A stretch of 64,000 nt of DNA from Rhodopirellula sp. SM50 (GCF_002289565.1 NZ_NTFY01000002.1:43413-107412), one strand, 5' to 3'; numbered from the stretch's first letter, positions 8,046 to 17,353 are shown. Notes: generated by a model not told the origin, from the letters alone. Translations and numbers: made by a program.

Positions 8046-8935
8046 CGTGCGTCTCCTTCGATACTGTCGCCTTCGATACTGTCCCCTTCGATCGGCACGT
8101 CGCCCTGAACCGTGATCTCGGAATCTTCGTCCAACAACTCTAACGCCAGATTGAATCCGGCCTGACGAAAATCAGACAACAAGACGGCACCGGCACCGGC
8201 CACCGAGGGACGCAGCACCAGGATGATCGATCGCGTTTGAGTCTTCTCTCCTAACACGTCACTGATTTGGGCAACCGTCTGCATCGGGATCTGCTTGCGG
8301 TCGTATGACACGGTGGTCACGTCGGTGGGTTGAAGCACATCGAACAGTTCCGCGTAGGTGTCGCGCAAATCGACGACCCACATCGGACGCGTGGGGCTTG
8401 CGGTGGTCTTGAATGCGACCAGTTTGCCACTGCGGTGGAGCACTTGCTCTTGTTTGAGCGACTCCAACTTTTCCCGAAGTCGCTCCCGCAACTCAAGAAT
8501 CTCTTTGCGCTGCTGGCTCATCTGCTGTGACGCCACCTGCTGCTGCAACTTCTCGGCCTGTGCCTTCGTCTCGTCGGCCTGACGAACCAGCTCGGCGAGT
8601 TCCGATTGAGCGGCCTGGATGTCACCGTCCAGGTCGCGAGCGGTTGCATCGAGTCGTTCCTGGTTTTCGCGACGCAGTTGTTTTAACTGTTGTTCCAGCT
8701 GTTCCAAATCCTGGAAGGGATCTTCAATCGCCTCGTCCGGCGGCCGCGTGGGCACAGCGGCTTTGGAGGCATCGTCGGCCAGCTTTTCCTGCAGTTCAGC
8801 CGCTTGGGTCGCCAATCGTAGACTCAACTGCACCACCAACAGCAACAAAATAAACAACATCACACCGGCGACACCGGTGATGATGTCTTGAAAGGCAAAC
8901 AGGTTGACGGTCTGCTCGCGTCGTCGCCGTCTCAT
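8042..8935 (-). CDS. ExbD/TolR-like subunit with coiled coil, 297 aa
   Basis: An N-terminal basic stretch (MRRRRREQ) is followed by one membrane span, FAFQDIITGVAGVMLFILLLLV, at about residues 13-35. Its Asp (FQDIIT) matches the conserved proton-relay Asp in ExbD/TolR. Residues 40-150 are a charged coiled coil. The C-terminal domain (about 160-290) contains LVAFKTT, VLRPSVAGAGAVLLSDFRQAGFNLALE, a beta-alpha pattern like the peptidoglycan- or partner-binding domains of ExbD. It lies 6 bases after the ExbB-like gene and overlaps the next gene by 4 bases. The GDSIEGD repeat at the C-terminus comes from a small tandem duplication. Confidence 0.78.
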   Translation of the reverse strand: MRRRRREQTVNLFAFQDIITGVAGVMLFILLLLVVQLSLRLATQAAELQEKLADDASKAAVPTRPPDEAIEDPFQDLEQLEQQLKQLRRENQERLDATARDLDGDIQAAQSELAELVRQADETKAQAEKLQQQVASQQMSQQRKEILELRERLREKLESLKQEQVLHRSGKLVAFKTTASPTRPMWVVDLRDTYAELFDVLQPTDVTTVSYDRKQIPMQTVAQISDVLGEKTQTRSIILVLRPSVAGAGAVLLSDFRQAGFNLALELLDEDSEITVQGDVPIEGDSIEGDSIEGDAR

Positions 8936-8941
8936 CGTGCA

Positions 8942-9934
8942 TCACTCCAACACAATGGGCCCATCGATCACAACCGCGTCCGCTTCGCCTTCCTGGATCA
9001 CTTCGACCGGTGCAAAACCCGTTTCATCGTCTTGAATCGATCCAGATGCGGCCGGTTGTGGTTTCGTTTCGGTCGTCCCATCGCTCGCGTCGGTATGTGC
9101 GATCCGGCTCAGCACTTCGCGCTGACAGTACTCCGTGCATTCATCAAGAAACTCTTCTTCTTGTTTTTTCTGAAACGTCATGGTCATCTGGACCAACAAC
9201 GCCGCCATCAGGGCCAGCAGTGTCGTTTCAAAGGCTGTCGCCAGTCCGCCCGTCACACCTTGAAGCGCACCGATCAATTTCGACGGGTCTTCGGTCTGGC
9301 TGAGCACCCGGCCGAATCCGCCGATCGCGATCGACAGCCCCGAAACCGTCCCGATGAAACCGAGGATCGGAATCGCCCAGACCAACCCGCGAATCAGATT
9401 GAAACTGGTTTCCATCACCGATTCGTCGTGCTCGGATTGCGTCCGCAAGATCTCGCCCAGATCGACCACACGGCTCAGGTTCCGTGCATTGGACAAACCG
9501 ACTTCGATTCGATGCAGCAGCACAAACCGTTTGGGATCGTCACAGACCTCGTACAAGCGATGCAACACTTCGCTCACCCGGTCGACCGACAAGACAAAAT
9601 CGATTTGGTCCGGCATCACGCGCAGCCGTAGCGCCTTTTGTTGCAGCTTCAGTTTGGCGCGTTTGAACCACAGGATCAGCATCGACCAGACGGAAAAAAA
9701 GACGATCACCGGCGGCGTCCAACCGCGTCGAATGAACATGTCCACGATCGGGTTGGAACCGATCGCGACGAACGATCCGAACAGGGCCACCGTGATCGCC
9801 GCGGCGATCAGCGCGGGCAACACGCTGCCCACACGCGTGTAACGTGCGCCCGCAAAACCGAAACGGCGTTCGATGTCACGTCGCATCCAAACGAGTCGAT
9901 CGTTGCTGACCGGCGATGCATCCACCTTGTTCAT
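8942..9934 (-). CDS. MotA/TolQ/ExbB proton channel family protein, 330 aa
   Basis: The ATG at 9934 overlaps the upstream stop as ATGA, which fixes the start; more upstream codons belong to the previous gene. Two N-terminal membrane spans (about residues 30-52 and 65-85) precede a cytoplasmic helical stretch. The family signature follows at about residues 195-270: LVWAIPILGFIGTVSGLSIAIGGF and GGLATAFETTLLALMAALLVQM, with the conserved T and GT-G features lining the ion path. It should form a pentameric inner-membrane channel that powers the two ExbD-like proteins encoded next to it. The C-terminal ~60 residues are acidic and Pro-rich. Confidence 0.88.
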   Translation of the reverse strand: MNKVDASPVSNDRLVWMRRDIERRFGFAGARYTRVGSVLPALIAAAITVALFGSFVAIGSNPIVDMFIRRGWTPPVIVFFSVWSMLILWFKRAKLKLQQKALRLRVMPDQIDFVLSVDRVSEVLHRLYEVCDDPKRFVLLHRIEVGLSNARNLSRVVDLGEILRTQSEHDESVMETSFNLIRGLVWAIPILGFIGTVSGLSIAIGGFGRVLSQTEDPSKLIGALQGVTGGLATAFETTLLALMAALLVQMTMTFQKKQEEEFLDECTEYCQREVLSRIAHTDASDGTTETKPQPAASGSIQDDETGFAPVEVIQEGEADAVVIDGPIVLE

Positions 9935-12003
9935 TTCCGGGTTGTTGAGGGAGTTGATGCGGTAGAGCGTGGTGAGACGACACACAGGATCGCGCCGCAC
10001 TGCTGGGCGTCCGGATCGGTCACCCGGAGTGCCATTGATGTCTGCAGCGCGCCGATGTCGACGCGTTTCGTCTGTCCGGTTTGCGAATCGACCGGAAAAA
10101 CAACCAGCGGATCGGAGTCGGCCGGCTCACGGAGGACCGCTTCGTAGTTTTCGCCGTCCAGGGACACCCAACCGATCCAACGCGGTGCCGGCGGACGAGG
10201 GCTGCGGAATGCTTTGAATTCGGCGAGCATCCGTTCGACGCGATTGTTCCAGTCGTCCACACCTTCGAGCAGCCGTCTTGCTTGAGTCACTTTCACCAGG
10301 CGATCCACGTCTTCGGGGTCAGACACCAACCAGTTGGTGTCCCAGTCGAAATCAGATGCTTGCAAGGAATCAAGCCAATCACCAAAAGCCAGCTTGATTG
10401 GGATGCTTCCCTGGACGGCAATCTCCAACACGCGTCGCATCCAAATCAGTCGATAGATCGGATCAAATTCCGGCTCGCTCTGAAACGTTCGCAACTCGCT
10501 GATCAAACGATACGCGACGGGAGTGAAGTCGGTCACCGAGACATCGGTGACGCTGGGCGCCATCTTGGCGGCGAATTGGCTGTGGCCCGACAATGCAACC
10601 TTGGGCAGCACTTCCTCACGAAACCGCAAGCCGAAGTTTTGGGTTTCACGCTCCAGCGCGGGATTCAACAAGACCGAAACCAGGTGCGCCCGCGGCGACT
10701 TTCGATCCGGCGCCTGTTCCGAATAGAACACACGGCCGCCGGGATCGGGATAGACATAGATGCGATTGACCAGCGGTGACCGAAACGCCTCACGCAGTTC
10801 TTTGATCGCCTCGTCACAGCCGGCAAGGGTTTGATACGTCGCCCGCCATCGGGTCGCCGGAACGGACAGCGGATGCTCAGGCTCCAGCGATTCGGCGTGC
10901 TCAAGAGTCGCCAACCAGGCTGTCGCCATCTCAGCATCGGCCGATTGCGGCTGTTGATAGGCGGGATGGCTCAGCACATCGATCCAGGCCAGCGTGGCAT
11001 CGATGGCGTCGGCACTCGGGGCGTCTCGCTGCAACCGTTGGGCTAACGCGTCTCGGGGCCAATCGTCGACAAACTGCTCGATCGCTCGCGTGTAACGCTG
11101 CGTGTTTCCCACCGATCGCGTGATCGCCTGGACGAGCTTGTCGCGATCGGTCTGCTTCCTTTCCTGCTGGGCGGACGCGGCGAGCATTTTGGCTGCCTGT
11201 TTGGCTGCTTCGCTCAGTTCCGGATTGCCCAATTGATGGTCGGCGGCGAACCGCCCCAATTCTTGTTGCAACTCAAACCGTCGTGCCGCCCGCGCGTCGT
11301 CATCAAGCTCCTCGGATTCGACACGTAGGAACCGCTCGACCTTGTCTTGCAGAGTCTCAAAGGCATGCGTTTGATCGTTCGCGCGGGCGGCTTCTCGTTG
11401 CAACCGTTGCTCTTCCACTTTGGCAAGCATTTCGCTGGCGAATTGCAACTCCTCATCGCTGCGCGCCAACGTGTTCAATCGTTTGACGTCTTCGGCATCG
11501 ATGTCGGTCGCGGAAGAAGATCGCATCTGACCGGCCAAACGTTTGAATTCAGCCTTACGTTCGGCTTCGCGGGCGATCGCCTGGTCGACCATTTCACGGC
11601 CGCGGACGAACGCGGGTTCGGATCGCGTGTCCTCGTCAAGCTGATCGAGAAAGTCGGATGCTTCGTCCCAGGATTCCGCCGCAACCAATCTATCAAACTC
11701 GGCCTCGTGATCGACCAGCGTTCGCATGTGGTCCAGAGTGGTCAAGCCGAATGCGCCGACGACGGTCGCAAACAGGCACACCACACAGGCGACGGCGAAC
11801 ATCAGCCGACGCCGTTCCAGCATCCGTTCGGCCTGAACGTATTCTTCGGCGCGGTACCGCAACAGTGGCGAGAACGTCTCGCCTGACTGTTCGGCCGCCG
11901 CTTCCGCCGCCGCCAAAGCTTCGGAAACCTCTTCGCGCGACGCACCGGTTTCCAGTGCGCGTTGCAGGCGATGAAGGACGGGGTCGACGTTTCGCTGAAT
12001 CAA
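9931..12003 (-). CDS. Large coiled-coil membrane protein of the ExbB operon, 690 aa, unknown function
   Basis: I recognise no family. One membrane span is at about residues 67-90 (LMFAVACVVCLFATVVGAFGLTTL), after a helical cytoplasmic head. Residues 95-330 are strongly charged and helical with long Glu/Arg/Ala coiled-coil character. The C-terminal 350 residues look globular (IYVYPDPGGRVFYSEQAPD; WIGWVSLDGENYEAVL near residue 595). The start is a TTG at 12003 without a clear ribosome site, so the true start is not certain. The gene is translationally coupled to the ExbB-like gene (ATGA) and follows the lipoprotein gene. It may be the large periplasmic effector moved by the ExbB/ExbD-like motor; that is inference. 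Confidence 0.7.
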   Translation of the reverse strand: MIQRNVDPVLHRLQRALETGASREEVSEALAAAEAAAEQSGETFSPLLRYRAEEYVQAERMLERRRLMFAVACVVCLFATVVGAFGLTTLDHMRTLVDHEAEFDRLVAAESWDEASDFLDQLDEDTRSEPAFVRGREMVDQAIAREAERKAEFKRLAGQMRSSSATDIDAEDVKRLNTLARSDEELQFASEMLAKVEEQRLQREAARANDQTHAFETLQDKVERFLRVESEELDDDARAARRFELQQELGRFAADHQLGNPELSEAAKQAAKMLAASAQQERKQTDRDKLVQAITRSVGNTQRYTRAIEQFVDDWPRDALAQRLQRDAPSADAIDATLAWIDVLSHPAYQQPQSADAEMATAWLATLEHAESLEPEHPLSVPATRWRATYQTLAGCDEAIKELREAFRSPLVNRIYVYPDPGGRVFYSEQAPDRKSPRAHLVSVLLNPALERETQNFGLRFREEVLPKVALSGHSQFAAKMAPSVTDVSVTDFTPVAYRLISELRTFQSEPEFDPIYRLIWMRRVLEIAVQGSIPIKLAFGDWLDSLQASDFDWDTNWLVSDPEDVDRLVKVTQARRLLEGVDDWNNRVERMLAEFKAFRSPRPPAPRWIGWVSLDGENYEAVLREPADSDPLVVFPVDSQTGQTKRVDIGALQTSMALRVTDPDAQQCGAILCVVSPRSTASTPSTTRK

Positions 12004-12061
12004 AAGGGCACCGCTGGCTTGGAAGACAAGACCAACCGCAGCGCGATCACGCTGCGTTGGC

Positions 12062-12598
12062 TCACTGAATCTCGATGAGGTCCCGCTCCAAGCTTAATTC
12101 GCTGTTGGTCCGCCCGGTACTCCCTTCCAGCCGTTCGAGTAAAGCTTCCAGCTCTTTTCGCATTTGCCGGACCTCCGCATTGGTCACGCTCGAGCCGGTC
12201 GAGGCGACTTGACCTTCGTCCTCCACAACAGACTCGGGTGATCCCGCCGTCGATCCGCCGGCCGGATCTCCCCGCAGGCCGGCCAGTTCGGTTTCCAAGT
12301 CAAAATCTTTGCCCGGCGGCGGCATCAATCGTGCGGCGTCCAACGCCTGCTCGAGCGCCGCTTGCGATTGCCCCCAACGACGATTGGACTGGGCTTGCTC
12401 GAGCAATTCCTTGGCCGCATCGACCCGGTCTCGCCAATTCATCTCGCCCGACTCGTCGCGGAACGCCAATTCCTCCTCTCGATCGGCGACCGCCTGGGCC
12501 TGACGCTTTTGAGCCGATGCAGGAGACGAAGCCGGTGGCGGGAAACAGCCACAGCAAACCAACAGACAGCAAATCACAACGTACGTTTTCTTCATCAC
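12062..12598 (-). CDS. Lipoprotein with coiled coil, 178 aa
   Basis: The N-terminus MMKKTYVVICCLLVCCGCF is a lipoprotein signal peptide, with lipobox near VCCGC and mature Cys at about residue 18. The mature part is charged: a helical stretch at residues 30-85 (EEELAFRDESGEMNWRDRVDAAKELLEQAQ) and a C-terminal helix (NAEVRQMRKELEALLERLEGS) separated by a Gly/Ser/Pro-rich linker. It lies 7 bases after the redoxin gene and 58 bases before the 690-aa gene, in the same transcript. It may be a membrane-anchored partner of the ExbB/ExbD-like complex. No enzymatic motif is seen. Confidence 0.72.
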   Translation of the reverse strand: MMKKTYVVICCLLVCCGCFPPPASSPASAQKRQAQAVADREEELAFRDESGEMNWRDRVDAAKELLEQAQSNRRWGQSQAALEQALDAARLMPPPGKDFDLETELAGLRGDPAGGSTAGSPESVVEDEGQVASTGSSVTNAEVRQMRKELEALLERLEGSTGRTNSELSLERDLIEIQ

Positions 12599-12605
12599 CG
12601 TTCAC

Positions 12606-13781
12606 CTATTCCAGATACGTTTCTTTCATTTCGGCCAGCAACGCGTCAAGCAATTCCGCTTCGCCGATCATCCCATTGTGGCGAAAGACGATCTTACCGC
12701 CCGGCGCGACCAACACGGTGTGTGGCTCGGGCCCCTCCCACTGTGGATCCAATGCCGCGATCAACGCATCAACATCCGGGTCGGTGAACAGATAATTGTT
12801 TGACGTTCGGCCTTCGGATTCCAGCGAGGGTTTCAAACGCGCCGGCAGTGCAGCTCGGTTTGCCGACAGAAAGGCGAGTACACGGTCGCGGTTTTTAGGC
12901 AGATCGGTGCTGATGGTGATCAATTCAAATTTTCGCAATCCCATCCGCCGCGAGACACGCGTCAGCCCTGGAAACTCTTCGACACACGGCGCACACGTCG
13001 TGGACCAGACATTGAACAATCGATACTTGTCAGTGTTGTTTTCGACCAACTTGGCCAACCCCGCCGCGTCGATCTCGTCCAGCGTCACGTCCGCCGCTTG
13101 CCACCGCGTCTCGTCCTCTTCCACGTTGACGATCTTTTCACGCCACTTGGTCGAACAACCGAACGGTTTGGTCACCGGGACAGGCACGGGTTTGTCATTC
13201 AAGAGCGCGAGAACGGCGTCACGTGTTTCGCGCGACTTGACCGTCGCAGGGTCTGGATAGCGGGAGTTGTCCAGCCGCCCCTTGTATCGCAACTTTCGAT
13301 CGGAATCAAAAACGAAAACATGGGGCGTTGCCAAACAGCCATAGCTCTTCGCCGTCGCTTGTGTGGCCCCGTCGTACAGATACGGAAACGTGAATCCGTG
13401 TTCTTTCGCATAGGGCGTCATGTCTTCGAAACTGTCGTCGTACTTGGAATAGCCCAATTCGTCGGGCCGCAGCCCGTCGCCGGAGTTGGGATTGATCGCA
13501 ACAACCCTCACGCCCCGGCCGTCGACCTCGCGAACCAATTCCATGAAACGCGGATCGTGAGCGTGGCAAACGGGGCAATGGTTGGACGTGAAGTAAACGA
13601 TCAACACCTTTCCGTCACGAAAATCGTTCAAGGTCCAATCACGCCCATCGATCCCCGGCAATTTGAAGTCCGGTGCCGCATCGCCGATTTCCAGGGTTTG
13701 CAGACCGGGAGGGAAATCGGCCCCGCCGGACAATGAGGGAACACAGCACAGGGCCAACAACACGAGTAAAACTTTGGGCAT
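12606..13781 (-). CDS. Exported double thioredoxin-fold protein (AhpC/TSA-redoxin type), 391 aa
   Basis: The ATG at 13781 gives a clean signal peptide (MPKVLLVLLALCCVPSLSGG). Domain 1 (about residues 30-200) is a peroxiredoxin/TlpA-like fold with FTSNHCPVCH (Cys69, Cys72) and the downstream TPHVFVFD motif containing the cis-proline. Domain 2 (about residues 235-390) repeats the fold with NVWSTTCAPCVEEFP near residues 260-268. Both CxxC pairs are intact, so both domains could be redox active outside the cytoplasm. It is the first gene of the operon leading to the ExbB/ExbD-like genes. It may act as a disulfide reductant for envelope proteins, or signal redox state; the operon link is inferred from spacing (7 bases to the lipoprotein). 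Confidence 0.82.
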   Translation of the reverse strand: MPKVLLVLLALCCVPSLSGGADFPPGLQTLEIGDAAPDFKLPGIDGRDWTLNDFRDGKVLIVYFTSNHCPVCHAHDPRFMELVREVDGRGVRVVAINPNSGDGLRPDELGYSKYDDSFEDMTPYAKEHGFTFPYLYDGATQATAKSYGCLATPHVFVFDSDRKLRYKGRLDNSRYPDPATVKSRETRDAVLALLNDKPVPVPVTKPFGCSTKWREKIVNVEEDETRWQAADVTLDEIDAAGLAKLVENNTDKYRLFNVWSTTCAPCVEEFPGLTRVSRRMGLRKFELITISTDLPKNRDRVLAFLSANRAALPARLKPSLESEGRTSNNYLFTDPDVDALIAALDPQWEGPEPHTVLVAPGGKIVFRHNGMIGEAELLDALLAEMKETYLE

Positions 13782-14175
13782 CACGATCACTCTGGGGGGA
13801 AGTGGCGATAACGATTCGGTCTCCGGTGCACCTGATTGTAGCGAAACTCGCCGGGCATTTTGCGGTCCCTCGTTGATCACACCTAAACAAAGAGCGGTGA
13901 ATTGGTGAGATCGCGGGATTGACGATCAACGTGAGCTCTAAAAGATCAACGCCGAAACGCAGCCCCCCTCGGCTCCACTCGATTTCAGCACCTTTTTAGC
14001 GGAAACGCGTGTTCATCGTGGCCACTGCGGAAGTCAGTCGACTGATGTTTCGCGTTTTGGCACGACGTGTGCGATGCAGTGAACTCCGCCAACGCAATGT
14101 CGCATCTCGATGATGTTCATTGAGACGACTTGTGTGTACCAAGCCGGGGCGCAAAACCAGAGAGGAGAACCGGTC
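13782..14175. other. Intergenic region between divergent redoxin and DUF5658-like genes
   Basis: These 394 bases hold no supported gene. They must carry the promoters of the redoxin/ExbB operon (leftward) and of the small membrane protein (rightward). I saw a repeated GATCAACG word around 13922 and 13950. No operator is recognised. Confidence 0.45.
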
Positions 14176-14541
14176 GTGACATCATGCCAAACAATCAGTT
14201 GTCCTACTCGCGCCGAGCAATTCTTTACGACTCGTCGCGGGAAACGCGTTGGCCTGTTTGCACTTGTCTTGGCCATGCTGAACTGGTTCGATCTCGAGAT
14301 GACGTTGATGGCCTATCACGCAGGCATCCTTCATGAAGCAAACCCCATCGCCGACTGGGTCTTGAACTTTCATGGTCCCATCGGACTGCGCGTCTTTAAA
14401 GTCGCTTTGGTCGCAAGTTCGGTTTCGGCTTTTTTAATCGGACGGCAACTTGCGCTGACCGAAGCCGGTTGTATCGGTGCGAGCGTGATCTACCTGGGCG
14501 TCGCAATCGCATGGCTAAACTATCCGCTGTTTTATCTTTGA
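14176..14541 (+). CDS. Small DUF5658-like membrane protein, 121 aa
   Basis: I chose the GTG at 14176 because the strong site AGAGGAGAAC lies just before it; an in-frame ATG at 14110 lacks one. After a basic N-terminus there are three to four membrane spans (LFALVLAMLNWFDLEMTLMAYHAG, IGLRVFKVALVASSVSAFLIG, CIGASVIYLGVAIAWLNYPLFYL). The motif LNWFDLEMTLMAYHAGILHEANPIADW matches the DUF5658 pattern: an N-x-x-D helix, then EANP. The function of the family is unknown. It is a single gene between the redoxin operon and the AST operon, whose convergent 3' end lies 12 bases away. Confidence 0.72.
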   Translation: MTSCQTISCPTRAEQFFTTRRGKRVGLFALVLAMLNWFDLEMTLMAYHAGILHEANPIADWVLNFHGPIGLRVFKVALVASSVSAFLIGRQLALTEAGCIGASVIYLGVAIAWLNYPLFYL

Positions 14542-14553
14542 ACCGAACGACGA

Positions 14554-15903
14554 TTACACTTGGAAGTCGTAGATCGTTCCCAAACGCAGCAGATCGGTCA
14601 GTTCATCTAACGCTTGATAAGACTCCTTCATCAAATCAGGATCGGCCAAGTCGGCCGCGGTGAGAGATTCTCGGTAGTGCCGATCGATCCAGTTTTCCAA
14701 CTGCGCCACAAGTTCGTCGGTCAATAAAACGCCCGATGCGACCGATGCCAGTTCATCAGGCGTCAAAACGACCCGCAGCCGCAAGCACGCCGGGCCTCCG
14801 CCGTTGTCCATGCTCTCTCTCAGATCGACGAACTCGACTCGGTCAAAGGTTTTGTCCTCGACCAACTCGCCCAGCAAGGCGTTCACGCCGGCATGTTGTC
14901 GACAATCCTCCGGGGCGACTAAAACGGTCTCGCCAGTTTCCGTCGTGACGATCTGGCTGTTAAACAGGTACGTTGCAACGGCATCGTCCAGGCTGACGCG
15001 TTGCTCGGGAACCTGGACGACTCGGATCGCGTCGTTGGTCGCCCGCCGCAAGTCTTCGATGACTCGCGCCGGTTGCTCAAACGCTTGGTCGTGGCAAAAC
15101 AGCAGTTGACGATGTCCCACCGCGATGACATCGTTGTGGAACACCCCCGCGTCGATGGCGTGTGGGTTTTGTTTTGCAAAGACAACTCGGTCTGGATCGA
15201 GACGATGAAGTCGGGCGATCGCCTCACCGGCCGCTTTCGATTGGCGGGCCACAAACCGTTTCGGTCCCGCCCCGTCATCGCCGCGGGAATCGGCTCCGTA
15301 CACAAACAGCTGCACGCCGGGTACGTCGAACGAGTTACAGAATCGCGTGTGATTGGCGGCGCCTTCGTCGCCCATGTCTGTCGAACTGGGGACCGCATCG
15401 TGGTGCACGAAGAATCGCGGATCGGGAAAGATGCGTTTGAGAAGCATCGCCGTCACGTCGGTTTCGCTCGCACGGTGCAGACTGGTGACCAAATTGGCCG
15501 GGGTGAAGTGGACGCGGCGGTCGTCGGCATCGGCCGACGGACAAACCGTTGCCGCGTTGGCCGTCCACATACCGGAACTGGACATCGCGGTCGCAAGTAA
15601 ATGGGGGGATTGCTGCTGTGCCGTTGCCAACACCGTTACGTCGTCACCGGAAAATCCCAACCGTCGCAACAGGCCCAGATTCGGCCGCGGTTGCGGAGGC
15701 AGAACCGCCTGCGGAACCCCCAGCGAACGCAACCGCACCATCTTGGCGAGCCCCTGGCGGGCGGCTGCGCGAGGATGGCTTGGTTCACGGCGGTGCGACC
15801 ACGAAGCAAGGTTCCCCGGAGCGAGGCCGGCATAGTTGTGTGTCGGTCCGATCAGACCATCGAAGTTGACTTCGGCGGCGGTGGGGGCAGTCGTGATGGT
15901 CAA
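14554..15903 (-). CDS. astB: N-succinylarginine dihydrolase, 449 aa
   Basis: This enzyme hydrolyses N2-succinylarginine to N2-succinylornithine plus two NH3 and CO2, the second step of the arginine succinyltransferase pathway. The family N-terminus EVNFDGLIGPTHNYAGL is present. The active-site regions follow: HHDAVPSSTDMGDEGAANHTR (near residue 170), QNPHAIDAGVFHNDVIAV (near 245) and ESMDNGGGPACLRLRV with the nucleophilic Cys near residue 365. The start is a TTG at 15903, two bases after the astD stop; the only ATG there is out of frame. The resulting length (449) fits the usual ~445. It is cytoplasmic and translationally coupled to astD. Confidence 0.93.
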   Translation of the reverse strand: MTITTAPTAAEVNFDGLIGPTHNYAGLAPGNLASWSHRREPSHPRAAARQGLAKMVRLRSLGVPQAVLPPQPRPNLGLLRRLGFSGDDVTVLATAQQQSPHLLATAMSSSGMWTANAATVCPSADADDRRVHFTPANLVTSLHRASETDVTAMLLKRIFPDPRFFVHHDAVPSSTDMGDEGAANHTRFCNSFDVPGVQLFVYGADSRGDDGAGPKRFVARQSKAAGEAIARLHRLDPDRVVFAKQNPHAIDAGVFHNDVIAVGHRQLLFCHDQAFEQPARVIEDLRRATNDAIRVVQVPEQRVSLDDAVATYLFNSQIVTTETGETVLVAPEDCRQHAGVNALLGELVEDKTFDRVEFVDLRESMDNGGGPACLRLRVVLTPDELASVASGVLLTDELVAQLENWIDRHYRESLTAADLADPDLMKESYQALDELTDLLRLGTIYDFQV

Positions 15904-15904
15904 C

Positions 15905-17353
15905 TCATTGCCCCGCGATCTCAATTCCCGGCATGGTCGTCGCGGGCATCGACAACGATTCCGATTCCAGCATCGCCGCTGCGTCGCTGCAGTAATCGGC
16001 CGCGAAGTAACCACTCGGGCGATGATTACCCGACGCACCCAAACCGCCAAACGGCAGGCGACCGCTGGCACCGATCGTCGCTTGGTTCCAATTGACAACC
16101 CCTGCACGAATGAATTTTCGAAACCGATCGAACAACTCGCGATCATCGGAAAGCAGCGAGGCAGATAATCCATACGCCGTGCGATTCGCTTCTTTAATCG
16201 CCGCATCAAAATCAGCGACACGGACGACCTGAAGCAGCGGCCCAAAAACCTCTTCATCGATCCGTTCGGGCATGGCCGTCACGTCAATCAATCCGGGGCG
16301 AATCAGCGCCGGATTGCGGGGATCACGTTCCGCCGCGACAAGCTCCACTGCGCCACCGCGCAGCCATTCGTCCTGGGCACTGAGCACCCGGTCGGCGGCA
16401 AGGCTCGAGATCAACGGCCCCATGAACGGTTCCGGATCATCGTCAGGCAATCCCACACGCAAGGTCCGGCAATGCGCGGTGAGCCGCTCCAATATCGGTT
16501 CCGTGTCGGCGTCGTCCACCAACACCAACCGCCGCGCGCATGTGCAGCGTTGGCCGGCGGTGACAAACGCCGAAACGGCAGTCAGATACGCCGCGGCGTC
16601 GAGATCTTTGGCTCGATGAACCACCATCGGATTGTTGCCGCCCATCTCCAACGCCAACAATACCTGGGGGCGGCCGGCCAATAACCGATGGATCGCGCAG
16701 CCGGCGGAGTAGCTGCCGGTGAACAGGACACCGTCGACTGCTTGCGACACCAGCGTGGCGCCGACCTTGCCGTCTCCCTGAACGGTCTGCAGCACGCCCG
16801 GCGGCAACCCGGCCGCTTGCCAAAGCTGGACCAGCAATTCTCCCGTGCCCGGCGTCATTTCGCTGGGCTTGAACACGACCGTGTTCCCCGCGATCAACGC
16901 CGGAACGATGTGACCGTTGGGTAAGTGCGCAGGAAAATTAAACGGGCCGAGCACGGCCATGACACCGACGCCACGATAGCCCACACGTCCGATGCCCTGC
17001 GGCAGATCGATCTGTTGCGTCCCACTCCGCTCCCGATAGGCGTCGATGGCCAACTTGACTTTTGCCGGAATCAGCTTCGCCTCACCGACGGCTTCCCAAT
17101 GGGGTTTACCGGTTTCGCGACTGATCTGTTGCGTGATCTGGCCCTGGCGCTGGATCGCCGCGTCGGCAAATCGTTCCGCCACAGCGATCCGTTCCTCCAC
17201 CGGGCTGGTCTGCCACGACGTCAGCGCTGCCCGTGCGTTGGAGACGGCATCGGCCACCTGCGTCTCAGTCGACGCGGTTGCTTCCCAAACCACTTCATCG
17301 GTTCCCGGAAAGCAGGCCACCAGGGGCGGCGTTGACTCCGATGACGCTGTCAT
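15905..17353 (-). CDS. astD: N-succinylglutamate 5-semialdehyde dehydrogenase, 482 aa
   Basis: An NAD-dependent aldehyde dehydrogenase that oxidises N-succinylglutamate semialdehyde, step 4 of the AST pathway. ALDH hallmarks are visible: GPFNFPAHLPNGHIVPALIAGNTVVFKPSE (near residue 135-165), FTGSYSAG (coenzyme loop), the general base in LALEMGGNNPMVV (near 240) and the catalytic Cys in TAGQRCTCARR (near 275). The AstD-specific length and the presence of astA and astB on either side support the substrate assignment. Its ATG overlaps the astA stop (ATGA at 17350-17353). Confidence 0.93.
   Translation of the reverse strand: MTASSESTPPLVACFPGTDEVVWEATASTETQVADAVSNARAALTSWQTSPVEERIAVAERFADAAIQRQGQITQQISRETGKPHWEAVGEAKLIPAKVKLAIDAYRERSGTQQIDLPQGIGRVGYRGVGVMAVLGPFNFPAHLPNGHIVPALIAGNTVVFKPSEMTPGTGELLVQLWQAAGLPPGVLQTVQGDGKVGATLVSQAVDGVLFTGSYSAGCAIHRLLAGRPQVLLALEMGGNNPMVVHRAKDLDAAAYLTAVSAFVTAGQRCTCARRLVLVDDADTEPILERLTAHCRTLRVGLPDDDPEPFMGPLISSLAADRVLSAQDEWLRGGAVELVAAERDPRNPALIRPGLIDVTAMPERIDEEVFGPLLQVVRVADFDAAIKEANRTAYGLSASLLSDDRELFDRFRKFIRAGVVNWNQATIGASGRLPFGGLGASGNHRPSGYFAADYCSDAAAMLESESLSMPATTMPGIEIAGQ

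Noticed and set aside
7152..13781. ExbB/ExbD-like operon considered as a Zorya-type defence system
   Set aside because: No helicase, nuclease or OmpA-like MotB domain is present; a redoxin and lipoprotein fit an envelope role better.
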